DNA of 64,000 bases from Echinicola soli (GCF_006575665.1 NZ_CP041253.1:5335501-5399500), one strand, 5' to 3'. Positions 9,170 through 19,887 are shown, counted from the stretch's first letter. A program made the numbers and translations. The notes: generated from the letters alone by a model not told the origin.

Positions 9170-10642
9170 TTACCGGTCCGGATGGATTCCCCATTCTAAC
9201 CGCCTGTCATCGTCATAATCGGCATTTGGGCGGGGAAGCTCTGCTCCAATATCCTTTTGCCACTGTTTCAGCTGCTCGTAAAGTTCCCCTGTCTTTTTGG
9301 GGTACTGGGCCGACAGGTCTGTCGACTCACCGATATCCGAACTCAGGTGATACAGGGAAACTGATCCTGAAACCTGGTCTTCTATCAGTTTCCAATCGCC
9401 CTTCCTGACAGCTCCTGCCGGCACACCGTGATGGTAAACCGGATAATGCCAGTAAAGTGCCCTGTCAGGATCATACCTGTCGGACAAAAGTGCCGGTAAG
9501 ATTGACTCCCCGTCCATCACTTGTTCCCGGGGCATCTCCACATCGGCCATCTCCAAAAAGGTAGGATATAGATCCACGCTGCTTACCAGGGCACCGGAGA
9601 CGCTTCCGGGTTTGATTTTACCCGGCCATTTCAGCAACAAAGGTACCCTGATGCCTCCCTCATATACAGTTCCCTTTTCTCCCCTCAAGGGCAAGTTGGA
9701 AGAGGCGATGTATTGCAAGGGTCCGTGCCGGTATACCTCTTGTCGGGAGTTAGCCAGGAGCGTTCTTTTATCATACCGGCTGACCAGTCCTCCGTTGTCC
9801 GAGAAAAAGACCACGATGGTCTGCTCACTCAGCCCAACGCTTTCCAGTTTTTCCATTACCCTTCCTACACTATGGTCAATATGCGCTATCATGGCGGCAT
9901 AAACGGCGTTACAGGGATAGCCTTCCACTTTATCCTTGCCCAGGTACTTATCAATCAAGTCCTGGTCGGCATTCAACTGCACGTGTACATCAAAATGCGA
10001 CAAAAAGAGGAAAAAGGGCTGATCCTTTTGTTTCTGGATAAACTCAACACCAAAGTCAGTAATCCTTTCGGAAAAGCGCTTTTCAGGATTTCCCTCCCGG
10101 GACGGTGTAAAACGGCCCCCGTAGTAACCTTTACCGGTATTGGCCACTTCAAAACCCTGGTTAAGCGGATGCAAATTTTCCATTTCTTCCCCCTCCCCGA
10201 GGTGCCATTTTCCGAAATACCCCGTCGCATATCCGGCGTCCTGTAAGGCTTCGGCAAAGGTTTCCACCTGAGCGGGGAGGTATTGCGTCCGATTTATCGG
10301 CACCTGCATCTTTTCATAGGGACGCCAGTGGCCGGGTATAAAATCAACCACCCCGACCCGAGCAGGATACTGCCCTGACATGATACTTGCCCGGGAAGGC
10401 GAACAAACCGGCGCCGAGGCATAGGCCTCGGTAAACCGCATCCCTTCCTTGGCCAGCTGTGCAAGATTGGGAGCTTCGTTAAACCGGTTCCCATAGACAG
10501 GCAGATCGGCCCATCCCAGGTCATCGGCGAGGATAAATACAATATTGGGCCGGTCACCTCGGATACCTGCCAGCGACTTGGCACTTACCGATATGGCCAG
10601 GGCCGTGAGCACTAATATCCTGTATGTTATCACTCCTATCAT
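9170..10642 (-). CDS. Secreted arylsulfatase-type sulfatase
   Basis: 490 residues with an N-terminal hydrophobic signal (about 8-21). RPNIVFILADDLGWADLPVYG (split at 31-51) is the classical sulfatase opening. The formylglycine motif is C80-S-P-S-R followed by ASIMSGQYPAR. FFSDNGG and NLPLRGEKGTVYEGGIR provide the second metal/sulfate-site region. It lies 12 bp after the GH78 gene, so the two are in one transcript. It probably removes sulfate from the rhamnose-containing glycan attacked by the neighbouring GH78 enzyme. The regiospecificity cannot be read from the sequence. Confidence 0.94.
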   Translation of the reverse strand: MIGVITYRILVLTALAISVSAKSLAGIRGDRPNIVFILADDLGWADLPVYGNRFNEAPNLAQLAKEGMRFTEAYASAPVCSPSRASIMSGQYPARVGVVDFIPGHWRPYEKMQVPINRTQYLPAQVETFAEALQDAGYATGYFGKWHLGEGEEMENLHPLNQGFEVANTGKGYYGGRFTPSREGNPEKRFSERITDFGVEFIQKQKDQPFFLFLSHFDVHVQLNADQDLIDKYLGKDKVEGYPCNAVYAAMIAHIDHSVGRVMEKLESVGLSEQTIVVFFSDNGGLVSRYDKRTLLANSRQEVYRHGPLQYIASSNLPLRGEKGTVYEGGIRVPLLLKWPGKIKPGSVSGALVSSVDLYPTFLEMADVEMPREQVMDGESILPALLSDRYDPDRALYWHYPVYHHGVPAGAVRKGDWKLIEDQVSGSVSLYHLSSDIGESTDLSAQYPKKTGELYEQLKQWQKDIGAELPRPNADYDDDRRLEWGIHPDR

Positions 10643-10654
10643 TATACAGATGGT

Positions 10655-13417
10655 TTACTCACAGGTAAAAACATATTTTCCGCTACCCGCTTCCAGTACC
10701 GTGTAACCGGAACCTTCAGACAGTACCTTAAGGTCGTCCACCTTACCTAGTGGCACTCCATCGACTCGGATAATGTTTTCACCAACATCAGGGATATAGA
10801 CTTTTGCTTTGGTATTGACAGGTATTTCTATTTCCATTAGCAACTTACCGTCCTCAATTTTCCAGCCCGATGCAATCTTCCCGTTTATACTCCGGTAACT
10901 CCCCTTCATAGCTTTCATTCGGTGATTGATCTGTGGCCTTATAATGATGTTTCTAAACCCTGCACCTTCCGTATCGATGCCCAGCCCGTAGCGGAACATC
11001 CATTCTGCAACTGCACCAAAAGCATAATGGCTAAAGGAATTCATCCGCGCATTATTGCCTGATCCACCGCCGAATCCATCTTCACGGGTGTAGCTGTTCC
11101 ACCGCTCCCAGATAGAGGTGCTGCCATTTTCGATCGAATAGCCCCAGCTCGGATAATCGGTCTGCATAAACAGGTCATAGGCGAGATCAGGGTAACCGTT
11201 TGCTGACAATGCCAGCATGACATGTTTGGTGCCCAGGAAACCTGTGGAAAACACATTTCCATTGGCCTGTATCATGGAGGCTAACCGGGCGGCTCCCTTG
11301 GCAGCCAGGTGCTCAGGGTACAGGTCAAAACACAATGCCAGTGCATAGGCCGTTTGGTTGTCGTCATCTCGGATAATGCCGTCTTTATCAATATATTTTT
11401 CGATAAAAGCCTTTTTGATATGATCGAACAACTGTGCGTAATCATCAGCATCCCCCTCTTTTCCTATGGCCTTTGCCATTTCTGACATCAATCTGGCATC
11501 ATGGCCAAAGTAAGCGGCGGCAATAAAATCATCGGACACCTGCCGCCCCACGGCAAGCCAATCACCAAAATTCAACCGGCTTGCCGGGCGGAGATAGTTT
11601 TTACTGGTTTCAAGCTGAAATGCCATAAACCGTTTCATTCCCGCGTACATCCTTTCGATGATGCGGGTATCTCCATACATTTTATACAGTGTATGGGGCA
11701 CGATCACCCCCGCATCCATCCATCCGGGAGAAAACTGGTCGGAACGTGAATAAGGAAAAGGCGCATAATTAGGATAGGCACCGTAAGCCCGCTGGGCATC
11801 GTCAAGGTCCACCAGCCATTTGGTAAAGAAAGCTGCCACATCTGCATTATATGCAGCAGACCTCACATAGATCTGGGCATCTCCCGTCCAGCCAAGCCGT
11901 TCATCCCGCTGTGGACAATCCGTGGGGACTTCAAAGAAATTGGCAAACTGAGTGGTCAGTATATTTTCATACAGTGTATTGTTCATATCGTTGGCTGCAT
12001 GAAACGTACTGGTCTTCGGGGTTGGTGAATTCATTACAATACCTGTGATCGCCTCCTTATCTGGCTTTTCTGACAGCCCGGAAACTTCCACATACCGGAA
12101 ACCGTGATAGGTGAATTTCGGGGTCCACTCTTCAACACCCACGCCTTTGAGCACATAGGTATCGGTAGCCCTTGCCCTTCGCAGGTTTTCTGTCATCAGG
12201 GTACCGTCATCATGCAGCATCTCTCCATATCTCAAGGTTATTTTCTGTCCGGATTTACCCTGGGCCTTTAGCCTGGCCACTCCTGCAAAGTTTTTTCCCA
12301 GGTCAAAAACATACACTCCCGCTTCCGGTTCGGTAATGTCCATCGGCTGAATTTCTTCGATATGACCGACTGGTTCTGCTGGATAGGCTTCCAATTTTCC
12401 ATCTGGGGGAAACGACAACCGGGATGCTGACCAGTTTTCCGCGTCATAGTCCGGTCCATCCCATCCCGGCATTTCCAACCTGGCATCATAAGCTTCCCCC
12501 ATCAGTATATCAGCTTCCCGGATCGGTCCTTGGTTGGCCTGCCAGGTAGCATCGGTGGCGATGATGTCCATGGTGCCATCTTCATATTCAATTTCGAGCT
12601 GCCCGAAAACAGCCGGATCAACCCCATAAAATCCCCTTACCCTTTCATTACCGATCAGTAATGCAAAGCCCAGATACCCGGCATACCAACCATCAGCCAC
12701 CGTGGCGCCGATCACATTTCCTCCTTTGTTAAGCTGCTCGGTAACATCATAGGTCACGTAGTAGATCCGTTTGTCATAATCGGTCCAGCCAGGTGTAAAA
12801 TGGTCTTCTCCTACCTTTTCACCGTTCAGTCGCAACTCAAAAAGACCTGCGGAAGTAAAATAAGCTTTCGCTTTTTTCACCTTTTTATCCGAAGAAAATG
12901 ATTTTCGAAAATACCGTGCTGGAGGCAGGTAAAGTTCCTTGTATTTATGTTTTTGATTTACCCCGGTGCGGTGGGTGATCCATGTACCTTTCCAGTCGGT
13001 ATATTGCATCAGGCCCATAGACCAATGGGCAGGCTCACTCCACGCAGACACTTCATCTTCCGAATTCCAGACCCGTACCTTCCAGTAGCAATCCTGTCGT
13101 GATATAAGCTCCTCGCCCGAATATGGCAATTGATTCGTCTGCTCAGAAAGCACCTTTCCCGTATCCCACAAATCCGCCTGGCCCTTGTTTAACTTTTCAA
13201 GCGATGAAGCAACCATGATCTGGTAGGCGCTCTGGTGTTGATTTGCTTGGTCAGAATATAGTTCCCAACTCAGCCGGGGCTTTTTAACATCAATCCCTAA
13301 CGGATTGACCTTGTACTCGCAACGCAGGTAATCCGGAGTAATCTTTCCATTTCCCAGGGCGTTTCCGGTATGTACCAATGAGATCAGGATCGCTATCAAT
13401 AGCATGTGAAGTTTCAT
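10655..13417 (-). CDS. Alpha-L-rhamnosidase, GH78
   Basis: 920 residues, full length for the family. The signal peptide is about 1-22. An N-terminal Fn3-like domain follows (LRCEYKVNPLGIDVKKPRLSW start), then the rhamnosidase N domain (FELRLNGEKVGEDHFTPGWTDYD, about 193-215). The concanavalin-like domain (YVFDLGKNFAGVARL, ~369-383) precedes the six-hairpin catalytic domain. The catalytic motif DCPQRDERLGWTGD (500-513) contains the general acid Glu506. TSIWERWNS further on carries the second acidic residue. Hydrolyses terminal alpha-L-rhamnose from glycans or glycosides, probably after desulfation by the sulfatase encoded 12 bp downstream. This is the best-defined enzyme of the locus and the main reason to infer a rhamnose-containing substrate. 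Confidence 0.95.
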   Translation of the reverse strand: MKLHMLLIAILISLVHTGNALGNGKITPDYLRCEYKVNPLGIDVKKPRLSWELYSDQANQHQSAYQIMVASSLEKLNKGQADLWDTGKVLSEQTNQLPYSGEELISRQDCYWKVRVWNSEDEVSAWSEPAHWSMGLMQYTDWKGTWITHRTGVNQKHKYKELYLPPARYFRKSFSSDKKVKKAKAYFTSAGLFELRLNGEKVGEDHFTPGWTDYDKRIYYVTYDVTEQLNKGGNVIGATVADGWYAGYLGFALLIGNERVRGFYGVDPAVFGQLEIEYEDGTMDIIATDATWQANQGPIREADILMGEAYDARLEMPGWDGPDYDAENWSASRLSFPPDGKLEAYPAEPVGHIEEIQPMDITEPEAGVYVFDLGKNFAGVARLKAQGKSGQKITLRYGEMLHDDGTLMTENLRRARATDTYVLKGVGVEEWTPKFTYHGFRYVEVSGLSEKPDKEAITGIVMNSPTPKTSTFHAANDMNNTLYENILTTQFANFFEVPTDCPQRDERLGWTGDAQIYVRSAAYNADVAAFFTKWLVDLDDAQRAYGAYPNYAPFPYSRSDQFSPGWMDAGVIVPHTLYKMYGDTRIIERMYAGMKRFMAFQLETSKNYLRPASRLNFGDWLAVGRQVSDDFIAAAYFGHDARLMSEMAKAIGKEGDADDYAQLFDHIKKAFIEKYIDKDGIIRDDDNQTAYALALCFDLYPEHLAAKGAARLASMIQANGNVFSTGFLGTKHVMLALSANGYPDLAYDLFMQTDYPSWGYSIENGSTSIWERWNSYTREDGFGGGSGNNARMNSFSHYAFGAVAEWMFRYGLGIDTEGAGFRNIIIRPQINHRMKAMKGSYRSINGKIASGWKIEDGKLLMEIEIPVNTKAKVYIPDVGENIIRVDGVPLGKVDDLKVLSEGSGYTVLEAGSGKYVFTCE

Positions 13418-13614
13418 GTTTTTTGTTGAGTTATATATTTAAGGTCTATATAATACGCCGTGTAACTTTGCGTGAGCCATTGCGGTAAAACAAGGCCCTT
13501 GACATGGAAAACCACTAAGTTTTTCACCATGGTCACAAAGTCAGGAGCCTTTTAAATTTCCATCTATTTTATAGAACATGCAGAAGCTTACTTCTATAAA
13601 TTCTGATCATTGTA

Positions 13615-14961
13615 TTAAAAGGTCTTCATCTGATTTTGTCCAATCTTCTTTTCCCATTCTTCAAATTCTTCGACTAAATTTCTCACTTTATCCTGATGCC
13701 GGTTAGAAATATCATTCCTTTCATTCAGATCCTGATGTAAATCATACAATGTGGTATCCGACTCATTAATAAGAAGTTTCCACTGTTTTCTTCGAACAGC
13801 TTTCTGATCTCTAAATCTCCAGAAAAGGGTTCTTTCTTCAAGTTTAGATGGATCAAACAGGATTTTTGAAAAATCCCGTCCATCAAATTTAACGTCCTGG
13901 GGAACCTGCGATCTACTTACCGACAAAAACGTGGGCAGCAGATCCATGGTGATCAGCGTTTCGGGTGATTCCCCCGGAGAAATATGGCCTTTCCAGTACG
14001 CAATTGCAGGAACACGATGTCCTCCTTCCAGTAAAAGTGCTTTTTTTCCGTTAAGCCCTCCGTTATTCCCAATAGGAAGGGCACCATTGTCTGAAAGAAA
14101 GAAAACCAGCGTATTTTCGAGTAAATTATTTTTCTCCAATGCCCCCATGATTTTTCCCATACCTTCGTCCATGACTTCTACCATTTCTTTATAGGCTCTC
14201 CTTTTATCCTGTACCGGTGTATATTTCCCTGTCCCGAGTGACCGGAGGGCCGGATCATTTCTTCCCTGGAAAGGATTGTGTGGGGACTCCTGGGCCACAT
14301 AGAGGAAAAAAGGGTTGTCCCGGTTTTCATGAATAAAATTCACAGAATGTTGTGTAATTAAATCTGTCACATAACCTTCTTCTTCAACAATTTCAAGATC
14401 ATGCCACCAGTCATATACACCGGAACCATCGATATGAGAGTGATAATCTATATTTCCGCTTACATAACCGTGAAATTCATCAAATCCGTGGTACACAGGG
14501 TTGTATTCTTTCTGATAGCCCAAATGCCATTTGCCCATAATGCCTGTCCGATAACCGTTGTTCTTCAGAAGCTTGGCGATCGTTATTTGACTGGTATCCA
14601 GGCCTGTTTTCCTGGTTTCGTTATAGGCATATATCACCCCTTCCAATCCCGATTTTTGCTGATAATTTCCAGTAAGCAATGCCGCCCGGGTCGGGGTACA
14701 GACAGCCCCGTTGGAATGAAAGTCGGTAAACTTGATCCCCTCTCTGGTCAGCGCATCTAAATGCGGTGTTTTTATTCTATGTTCGCCATAACTGCCAATT
14801 CCTCCATACCCCAGGTCATCAGCCATAATAAGGATAATATTGGGTTTTACAGCTGATGGGTTTTGACCTTTGCAATTTGCTAAAACAAAAAAAGTAAAGC
14901 CTATAAAAAACATTATAGCCATGCTGAATTTTGTTTTCGATAGATGATTATTGATTATCAT
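13615..14961 (-). CDS. Sulfatase lipoprotein
   Basis: About 448 residues from the start chosen here. An in-frame ATG at 15000 would add 13 residues, but the ATG at 14961 follows an A-rich leader and sits closer to the hydrophobic signal. The lipobox is VLANC. KPNIILIMADDLGYGG is followed by the formylglycine motif C-T-P-T-R and AALLTGNYQQ. FFLSDNGALPIGNNGGLNGKK and EGGHRVPAIAYW are standard sulfatase segments. The gene follows SusD on the same strand after a hairpin terminator and opens the downstream enzyme block. The substrate is inferred to be the same sulfated glycan. Confidence 0.93.
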   Translation of the reverse strand: MIINNHLSKTKFSMAIMFFIGFTFFVLANCKGQNPSAVKPNIILIMADDLGYGGIGSYGEHRIKTPHLDALTREGIKFTDFHSNGAVCTPTRAALLTGNYQQKSGLEGVIYAYNETRKTGLDTSQITIAKLLKNNGYRTGIMGKWHLGYQKEYNPVYHGFDEFHGYVSGNIDYHSHIDGSGVYDWWHDLEIVEEEGYVTDLITQHSVNFIHENRDNPFFLYVAQESPHNPFQGRNDPALRSLGTGKYTPVQDKRRAYKEMVEVMDEGMGKIMGALEKNNLLENTLVFFLSDNGALPIGNNGGLNGKKALLLEGGHRVPAIAYWKGHISPGESPETLITMDLLPTFLSVSRSQVPQDVKFDGRDFSKILFDPSKLEERTLFWRFRDQKAVRRKQWKLLINESDTTLYDLHQDLNERNDISNRHQDKVRNLVEEFEEWEKKIGQNQMKTF

Positions 14962-15135
14962 TTTTGTTTTTTGAGCAATACACCTATATACTATTGACAA
15001 TTAACTTTGATGTTAAATACTCGATGCCTTGGCGTCTTTGTGCAGCTGCATGGAATATGTTTTATTCTCCCGCTAAGTCACTAAACGGCAAAGAAATAGT
15101 TCTTTTGTGTTGTTTACCTTGAATTCAACGGTTTT

Positions 15136-15180
15136 AAAAAATTGATAATGACAGAGCTTATCTGTACAACTCAATTTTTT
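15136..15180 (-). terminator. Hairpin terminator after susD
   Basis: Outer 10-bp arms (15136-15145 and 15171-15180, AAAAAATTGA/TCAATTTTTT) enclose a second 5-bp stem (ACAGA/TCTGT). The structure starts 9 bp after the SusD stop and ends in a T-run on the minus strand. It probably limits read-through from the highly expressed susCD pair into the sulfatase gene, or protects the susCD mRNA 3' end. Confidence 0.65.
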
Positions 15181-15188
15181 TATTCCAA

Positions 15189-16694
15189 TTACCACCCCGG
15201 ATTTTGGGTTATGTTCGAATTGGTCTGAATCTCTGTCAGCGGAATGGGGTATAACTCGTACCTGGGGTCATAGACAGTACCAAACAATTGTGTCTCAAAA
15301 CCTGTTTCAATTGCTTCTTGTACCTTACCCATCCTCCTGATGTCGAATATTTCGTGGAATTCGAAGGAAAACTCCCAAAACCGTTCTTTATAGATCAATT
15401 CCCTAAATTCCTCTTGTGAGGTAGCTGCTTGTGGATCATAAACCGTTGCATTAGCTCTTTCCCGGACCTCGTTAAGGTAGCCTAAAGCCGCAGCACCTGG
15501 GCCGTTTAGCTCGTTTTCAATTTCTGCCAACATCAACATAACATCCGAAAACCGGTATATGATGATATCGGTTTCGCCATCGCAGCATTCCTGTTCCGGA
15601 TCTTGGTATTTTGCCGGAGACATACCGTTTCTGGTCTCTCCATAAGGCCCTAACGCGCCATTGGGCAATCGCTCCCCAAAGACCACTACCTGGTTGGCTC
15701 CCCGCAATTGGTAACGCTCCAGCCAGGTCACGTCCCTGCGCTCATCAGTGTCATCATATGACTCATAGAATTCCTGTGTGCAGCCTCCATGGTACTGACC
15801 GGTTCCCCCAAAAGGCGAACGCAGTGGTCCCCACATATGTGCCATGGCAGTCCCCTGCCCCTCTATCCTGCTTTGCTGTACAGCAAAGACAATTTCCGCA
15901 TTCAGTTCATTTTCCAGATCAAAGATATCCGCGTAGTTTTCCAGCAGACCAAAGCCATATTCTCCTCGGTTAGCATAAAGGTCTGACAACAAGGTATGGG
16001 CTTCCTGTAAATGAGAGGCATCATTCAATGGTTCTCCGGCCATGGTCAGATAAACCTTGGCCAATAAAAACTTGGCGGTTCCTGCGGCTACCCTACCCAT
16101 TTTTTCGCCATTTCCCCTGGACGGGGGAAGGTTGTCCAAGCCTTCTTTAAGGTCAGCGACAATGGCCGCATACACTTCATCCATAGGTGCTCTTGATGGA
16201 TTGGCATCCTCCAGGCTGGTACTTTCCTTCAGTAATAAGGGTACATCACCAAAGAAACGGACCAGGTTAAAGTAATTGTAGGCCCGCAGCCATTTTGCTT
16301 CGGCGACCAGGCTCGCTTTCTCGTTTTCATCCATTTCAATGGACGGAATCCTATCGATGGCGGCATTGGCCCTGTTGATGATGTCATAAGCCGCTGCCCA
16401 ATAGCTTCCCAAAATACGGTTCTCGGACGCGTCGAAAGAATAATTCGCATACATTCTCCTAAAAGCCGCTCTTGTTGCCGAATGCGGAGCCTGCATAAAT
16501 GTCAATGATGTAAAATAAGTATCGTGAAATGGGCGCCTGTTCAATCCATTGTAAATCGCTATTACCGCCGCATCTGCATCCGCTGCCGATGTGTAGAAAT
16601 TAGTTGGGCTCAACTCGGAAAACACGTCTTCCTCCAATGTCGTACAACCGGCAAGTAAAACCATCAATATCAAGCTATATATAATCTTTTTCAT
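15189..16694 (-). CDS. SusD/RagB-family glycan-binding lipoprotein (first pair)
   Basis: About 501 residues from the ATG at 16694; an ATG three codons earlier at 16703 is possible. The lipoprotein signal peptide has lipobox LLAGC. The SusD-like N-terminal part contains NFYTSAADADAAVIAIYNGLN and a TPR-like helical region (KWLRAYNYFNLVRFFGDVPLL). The C-terminal RagB/SusD domain ends with YELYPIPLTEIQTNSNITQNPGW, the family's usual ending. It sits on the outer surface and forms the lid of the SusC transporter encoded 8-17 bp upstream. It would bind the oligosaccharide released by the surface enzymes of the locus. Confidence 0.96.
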   Translation of the reverse strand: MKKIIYSLILMVLLAGCTTLEEDVFSELSPTNFYTSAADADAAVIAIYNGLNRRPFHDTYFTSLTFMQAPHSATRAAFRRMYANYSFDASENRILGSYWAAAYDIINRANAAIDRIPSIEMDENEKASLVAEAKWLRAYNYFNLVRFFGDVPLLLKESTSLEDANPSRAPMDEVYAAIVADLKEGLDNLPPSRGNGEKMGRVAAGTAKFLLAKVYLTMAGEPLNDASHLQEAHTLLSDLYANRGEYGFGLLENYADIFDLENELNAEIVFAVQQSRIEGQGTAMAHMWGPLRSPFGGTGQYHGGCTQEFYESYDDTDERRDVTWLERYQLRGANQVVVFGERLPNGALGPYGETRNGMSPAKYQDPEQECCDGETDIIIYRFSDVMLMLAEIENELNGPGAAALGYLNEVRERANATVYDPQAATSQEEFRELIYKERFWEFSFEFHEIFDIRRMGKVQEAIETGFETQLFGTVYDPRYELYPIPLTEIQTNSNITQNPGW

Positions 16695-16711
16695 CTTCAG
16701 CATCTTTTAAA

Positions 16712-19700
16712 TTAAAATCCTATTTTCAAACCAATCAGGTACATTCTCGCTCTGGGATAGGACGCAAAGTCAATTCCCGGAGCCATGTTGTTTTGACCAA
16801 AGATCCCCACCTCTGGATCAAACCCGGAATAATTAGTGATGGTCAACAGGTTATTGGCCGTAACATATACTTCCACGTTTTGTAAGATCGTAGAGGATTC
16901 AAATGGGAACTGGTAGCGCAAGGACACGTTCTTAAGGCGGACAAAAGACGCATCTTCGACGATGGCGCTATGGGGTCGCAGATTGCTCAATTGCATTCCC
17001 GCCGGCCATCGGGGATCATTATGCTGGTTTTCTTCTGTCCATCTTTCATCCAGCCATTCTTTCATCTGGTTGTTGTCCATTCTTCCAGACGCGACAAAAA
17101 GTCGGTTCACATTCATCATCTGGTTGCCATAAGATCCCTGGAAAAACAGGTTGAGTGAAAACCGCTTGTAGCTGATGTCATTATTCCATCCGAAAATAAA
17201 CTTTGGGTTTGGATCGCCGATAATGATCCTGTCATCTGGGGTGATAATCCCATCCCCATTGACATCTTCATACTTCCAGTGACCAATACCACGGTCGCCG
17301 TTGTGCAGGGGAAACGATGGGTTTCCTTCCTCATCGAAATCCGATGGCTGAATCAGGCCGATGATCTTATAGCCGTAGAAAGTACCGAAGGGCTCACCTT
17401 CCCGCATAATATTGCCCGGTGCTGACACAATGTTCTGGGCAAGGTCAGGTCCATAGATATCAGATCCGTCATCCCCAAGATCCAATATCTTTGATTTGTT
17501 GAAGCTTATATTGAAGTTAGGACGCCAGAAGACTTCCTTCCCTATCTTTCCGCCAATAGTAATCTCAAGCCCCTTGTTTTCCAGGGATCCGATGTTGGCC
17601 CTTGTTGAGGTATATCCCACCGAAGGTGACAGTTGGAAATCCTGCAATAAATCGTCGGTCCGTTTATAGTAAGCATCTACTGTAATTTCCAACCTGCCGT
17701 TGAACAGGCCTATGTCCAGGCCCACATCCGCCTGTGTGGTTTTTTCCCATTCCAGGTACGCATTGCCCAATACCGAAGGGACGATTCCTGACTGTATGGT
17801 TTCCCCGGTAACATAATTGGCTACTCCCAGTCTGGACAGGGAACCATAGGGAGGTATTGCCTGACTGCCCGTCATACCGTAGCTCGTCCGCAATTTTAAA
17901 TTGGTCAAAACCGAGGAGGTTTTCATAAAGTCCTCATTTGATATGGCCCAGGCCGCAGCTGCTGATGGGAAAACACCGTATTTATTGCTCTCCGAAAACA
18001 CACTGGAACCATCCACTCTTCCGGAAAACGTGAGGTAGTATTTATTTTTATAATTATAATTAGCCCGCAGGTAATAGGACTGGAGTTCCCTCTTAACTTT
18101 CATGGAAGTCGGTATGCTGGGCAGGAGTCCAAGCTGTAGCGCATCAGCACCCAAATTATCAGTAGGGAAGTCCGACACGCGGTTGTTTACCCGCTGTACC
18201 AAATTCTGCTGCCAGGAAAAGCCCCCTGCCACATCAATATGGTGTCCTTTTATTTTTTTGCTGTAATTGGCAAAGACTTCGACCAGATAATCGTTGTATT
18301 CAAAGGTATTGACCACTGCAAGTCCATTGTAGAGCTCACCCCGGCTTGTAGTGGATGGCCAGAATATTTCCCTCTTGTTATTTTTACTGTTTGTTCCTGC
18401 CCTTAAGTTCAGCCTCAGATCAGGAAGCAGTTTATAAACCGCATGAACGTTCATCAATAAATTTTCATCGCTTGTTTCATTTGTTTGGTCCCTTAATAGG
18501 GATAAGGGATTCTGGAATCCTGGATTTTCGGAATCATCTTCGGACAATTCCCCCTGCATTGCGGCAGGATTTGCCTTATATGCACTAAAAATCGCCCCCG
18601 GCGTGGTAATCACTCCATTACCTTCATCGGATCTATTGCTCAGTGACTTGGCATAATTAAGACTGGTACGCAAGCTGAGTTTTGGGGTCAACTGATTGTT
18701 CAGGTTTATCCTAAAATTCCCCCTACTGAAATCCGTATAATTCATAATCCCCTCATTGGTGGTATAATTTCCGGAGATGAAATACTTGGAAGTTTTACTT
18801 CCACCTGAAATCCCCAGTTGATAACGTTGTGAAACACCCGTTCTAAGGATCGATGAAACCCAGTCCGTTGACGGGACATCTTCCGGTAACGGTAAGGTAA
18901 CGCCGTCATAGCGGGGTTCATTTCCGTTGGCCACCCTGTACTCGTCTTTGAGCCTTGCAAATTCGGGTCCGTTCAGCAGTTCAGGAAAATCCGGAATACG
19001 GGATAGCATTACTTCAGATGTAAAGTTTATCCTGGCCTTTCCTTCCTCACCTCTTTTGGTAGTAACCATGATCACGCCGTTAGCGCCACGGGCCCCATAT
19101 ATGGCTGTAGCCGAAGCGTCTTTAAGAACCTCTATGGATTCTATTTCGTCAGGGTTGAGAAATGACAGGGCATTTGCCGGTTGGCCCCTGTTGATGTCCC
19201 CGGAGGCCTCTCCGGATTCTGGCATGGGATACCCGTCGAGTACGATAAGGGGTTCATTGTTTCCGGAGATGGAATTGGATCCCCTGATCCTGATGGACGC
19301 CCCGCCCCCTGGCTCTGCGGAAGTACTGGTCACCTGGACGCCTGCCGCCCTTCCCTGCAATGCCAAATCCATCGTTAGGGCAGGGGCTTTGTTGATGTCC
19401 TCGGCTGAGACCGCCGACACCGATCCCGTCAAATCGGATTTGCGCTGGGTTCCATAACCCACCACGACCACTTCGTCCAGGGATTGGGTGTCCTCGATCA
19501 ATGTAATGGTCATGTTACGTTGCCCGGCTACGTTTACCTCCTGGGTCTCATACCCTATATAGGAGACAATTAAAATCGCATCGTCTTTTACCCCTGAAAG
19601 TGTAAATTTTCCTTCAAGGTCGGTTGCCGTGCCGTTATTGGTTCCTTTGGCCAGAATTGTTACACCGATCAGTGGTTCTCCTTCCTGGTCCACTACGATA

Positions 19701-19837
19701 CCGCTGATGTCTATCGCTTCCTGCGTTTCGCTCCTAAGCCCGGTATCGACCGAAGCAAATACTTCCTTGTATGCGCCTGTTCCTATAATGAGGAGCAAGC
19801 ACCATAGTACATTTTTAGAAGTAATCATTCTCTTCAT
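16712..19837 (-). CDS. SusC/RagA-family TonB-dependent transporter (first pair)
   Basis: 1041 residues. The signal peptide is about 1-28. A CarboxypepD_reg-like domain (ISGIVVDQEGEPLIGVTI, ~43-125) is followed by a plug that opens with SLDEVVVVGYGTQRKSDLTG. The beta-barrel ends in RARMYLIGLKIGF with a C-terminal Phe. No STN domain precedes the CarboxypepD_reg-like domain. This transporter is therefore not of the FecR/sigma-signalling type, unlike the second SusC in the window, and its expression presumably depends on the GntR/LacI-type sensors. It imports oligosaccharides across the outer membrane with the adjacent SusD. It lies 50 bp after the GH127-like gene. Confidence 0.97.
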   Translation of the reverse strand: MKRMITSKNVLWCLLLIIGTGAYKEVFASVDTGLRSETQEAIDISGIVVDQEGEPLIGVTILAKGTNNGTATDLEGKFTLSGVKDDAILIVSYIGYETQEVNVAGQRNMTITLIEDTQSLDEVVVVGYGTQRKSDLTGSVSAVSAEDINKAPALTMDLALQGRAAGVQVTSTSAEPGGGASIRIRGSNSISGNNEPLIVLDGYPMPESGEASGDINRGQPANALSFLNPDEIESIEVLKDASATAIYGARGANGVIMVTTKRGEEGKARINFTSEVMLSRIPDFPELLNGPEFARLKDEYRVANGNEPRYDGVTLPLPEDVPSTDWVSSILRTGVSQRYQLGISGGSKTSKYFISGNYTTNEGIMNYTDFSRGNFRINLNNQLTPKLSLRTSLNYAKSLSNRSDEGNGVITTPGAIFSAYKANPAAMQGELSEDDSENPGFQNPLSLLRDQTNETSDENLLMNVHAVYKLLPDLRLNLRAGTNSKNNKREIFWPSTTSRGELYNGLAVVNTFEYNDYLVEVFANYSKKIKGHHIDVAGGFSWQQNLVQRVNNRVSDFPTDNLGADALQLGLLPSIPTSMKVKRELQSYYLRANYNYKNKYYLTFSGRVDGSSVFSESNKYGVFPSAAAAWAISNEDFMKTSSVLTNLKLRTSYGMTGSQAIPPYGSLSRLGVANYVTGETIQSGIVPSVLGNAYLEWEKTTQADVGLDIGLFNGRLEITVDAYYKRTDDLLQDFQLSPSVGYTSTRANIGSLENKGLEITIGGKIGKEVFWRPNFNISFNKSKILDLGDDGSDIYGPDLAQNIVSAPGNIMREGEPFGTFYGYKIIGLIQPSDFDEEGNPSFPLHNGDRGIGHWKYEDVNGDGIITPDDRIIIGDPNPKFIFGWNNDISYKRFSLNLFFQGSYGNQMMNVNRLFVASGRMDNNQMKEWLDERWTEENQHNDPRWPAGMQLSNLRPHSAIVEDASFVRLKNVSLRYQFPFESSTILQNVEVYVTANNLLTITNYSGFDPEVGIFGQNNMAPGIDFASYPRARMYLIGLKIGF

Positions 19838-19887
19838 AATTTTGGGTGTTATTGTTTGTTATTCTTATTTATCATTGCTGTATACGC

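Noticed and set aside
13480..13555. Degenerate stretch resembling intergenic repeat text also seen near 15025-15095
   Set aside because: Only short words (CTTTGTG, CACTAAG-like) are shared; I could not establish a repeat unit with defined ends.
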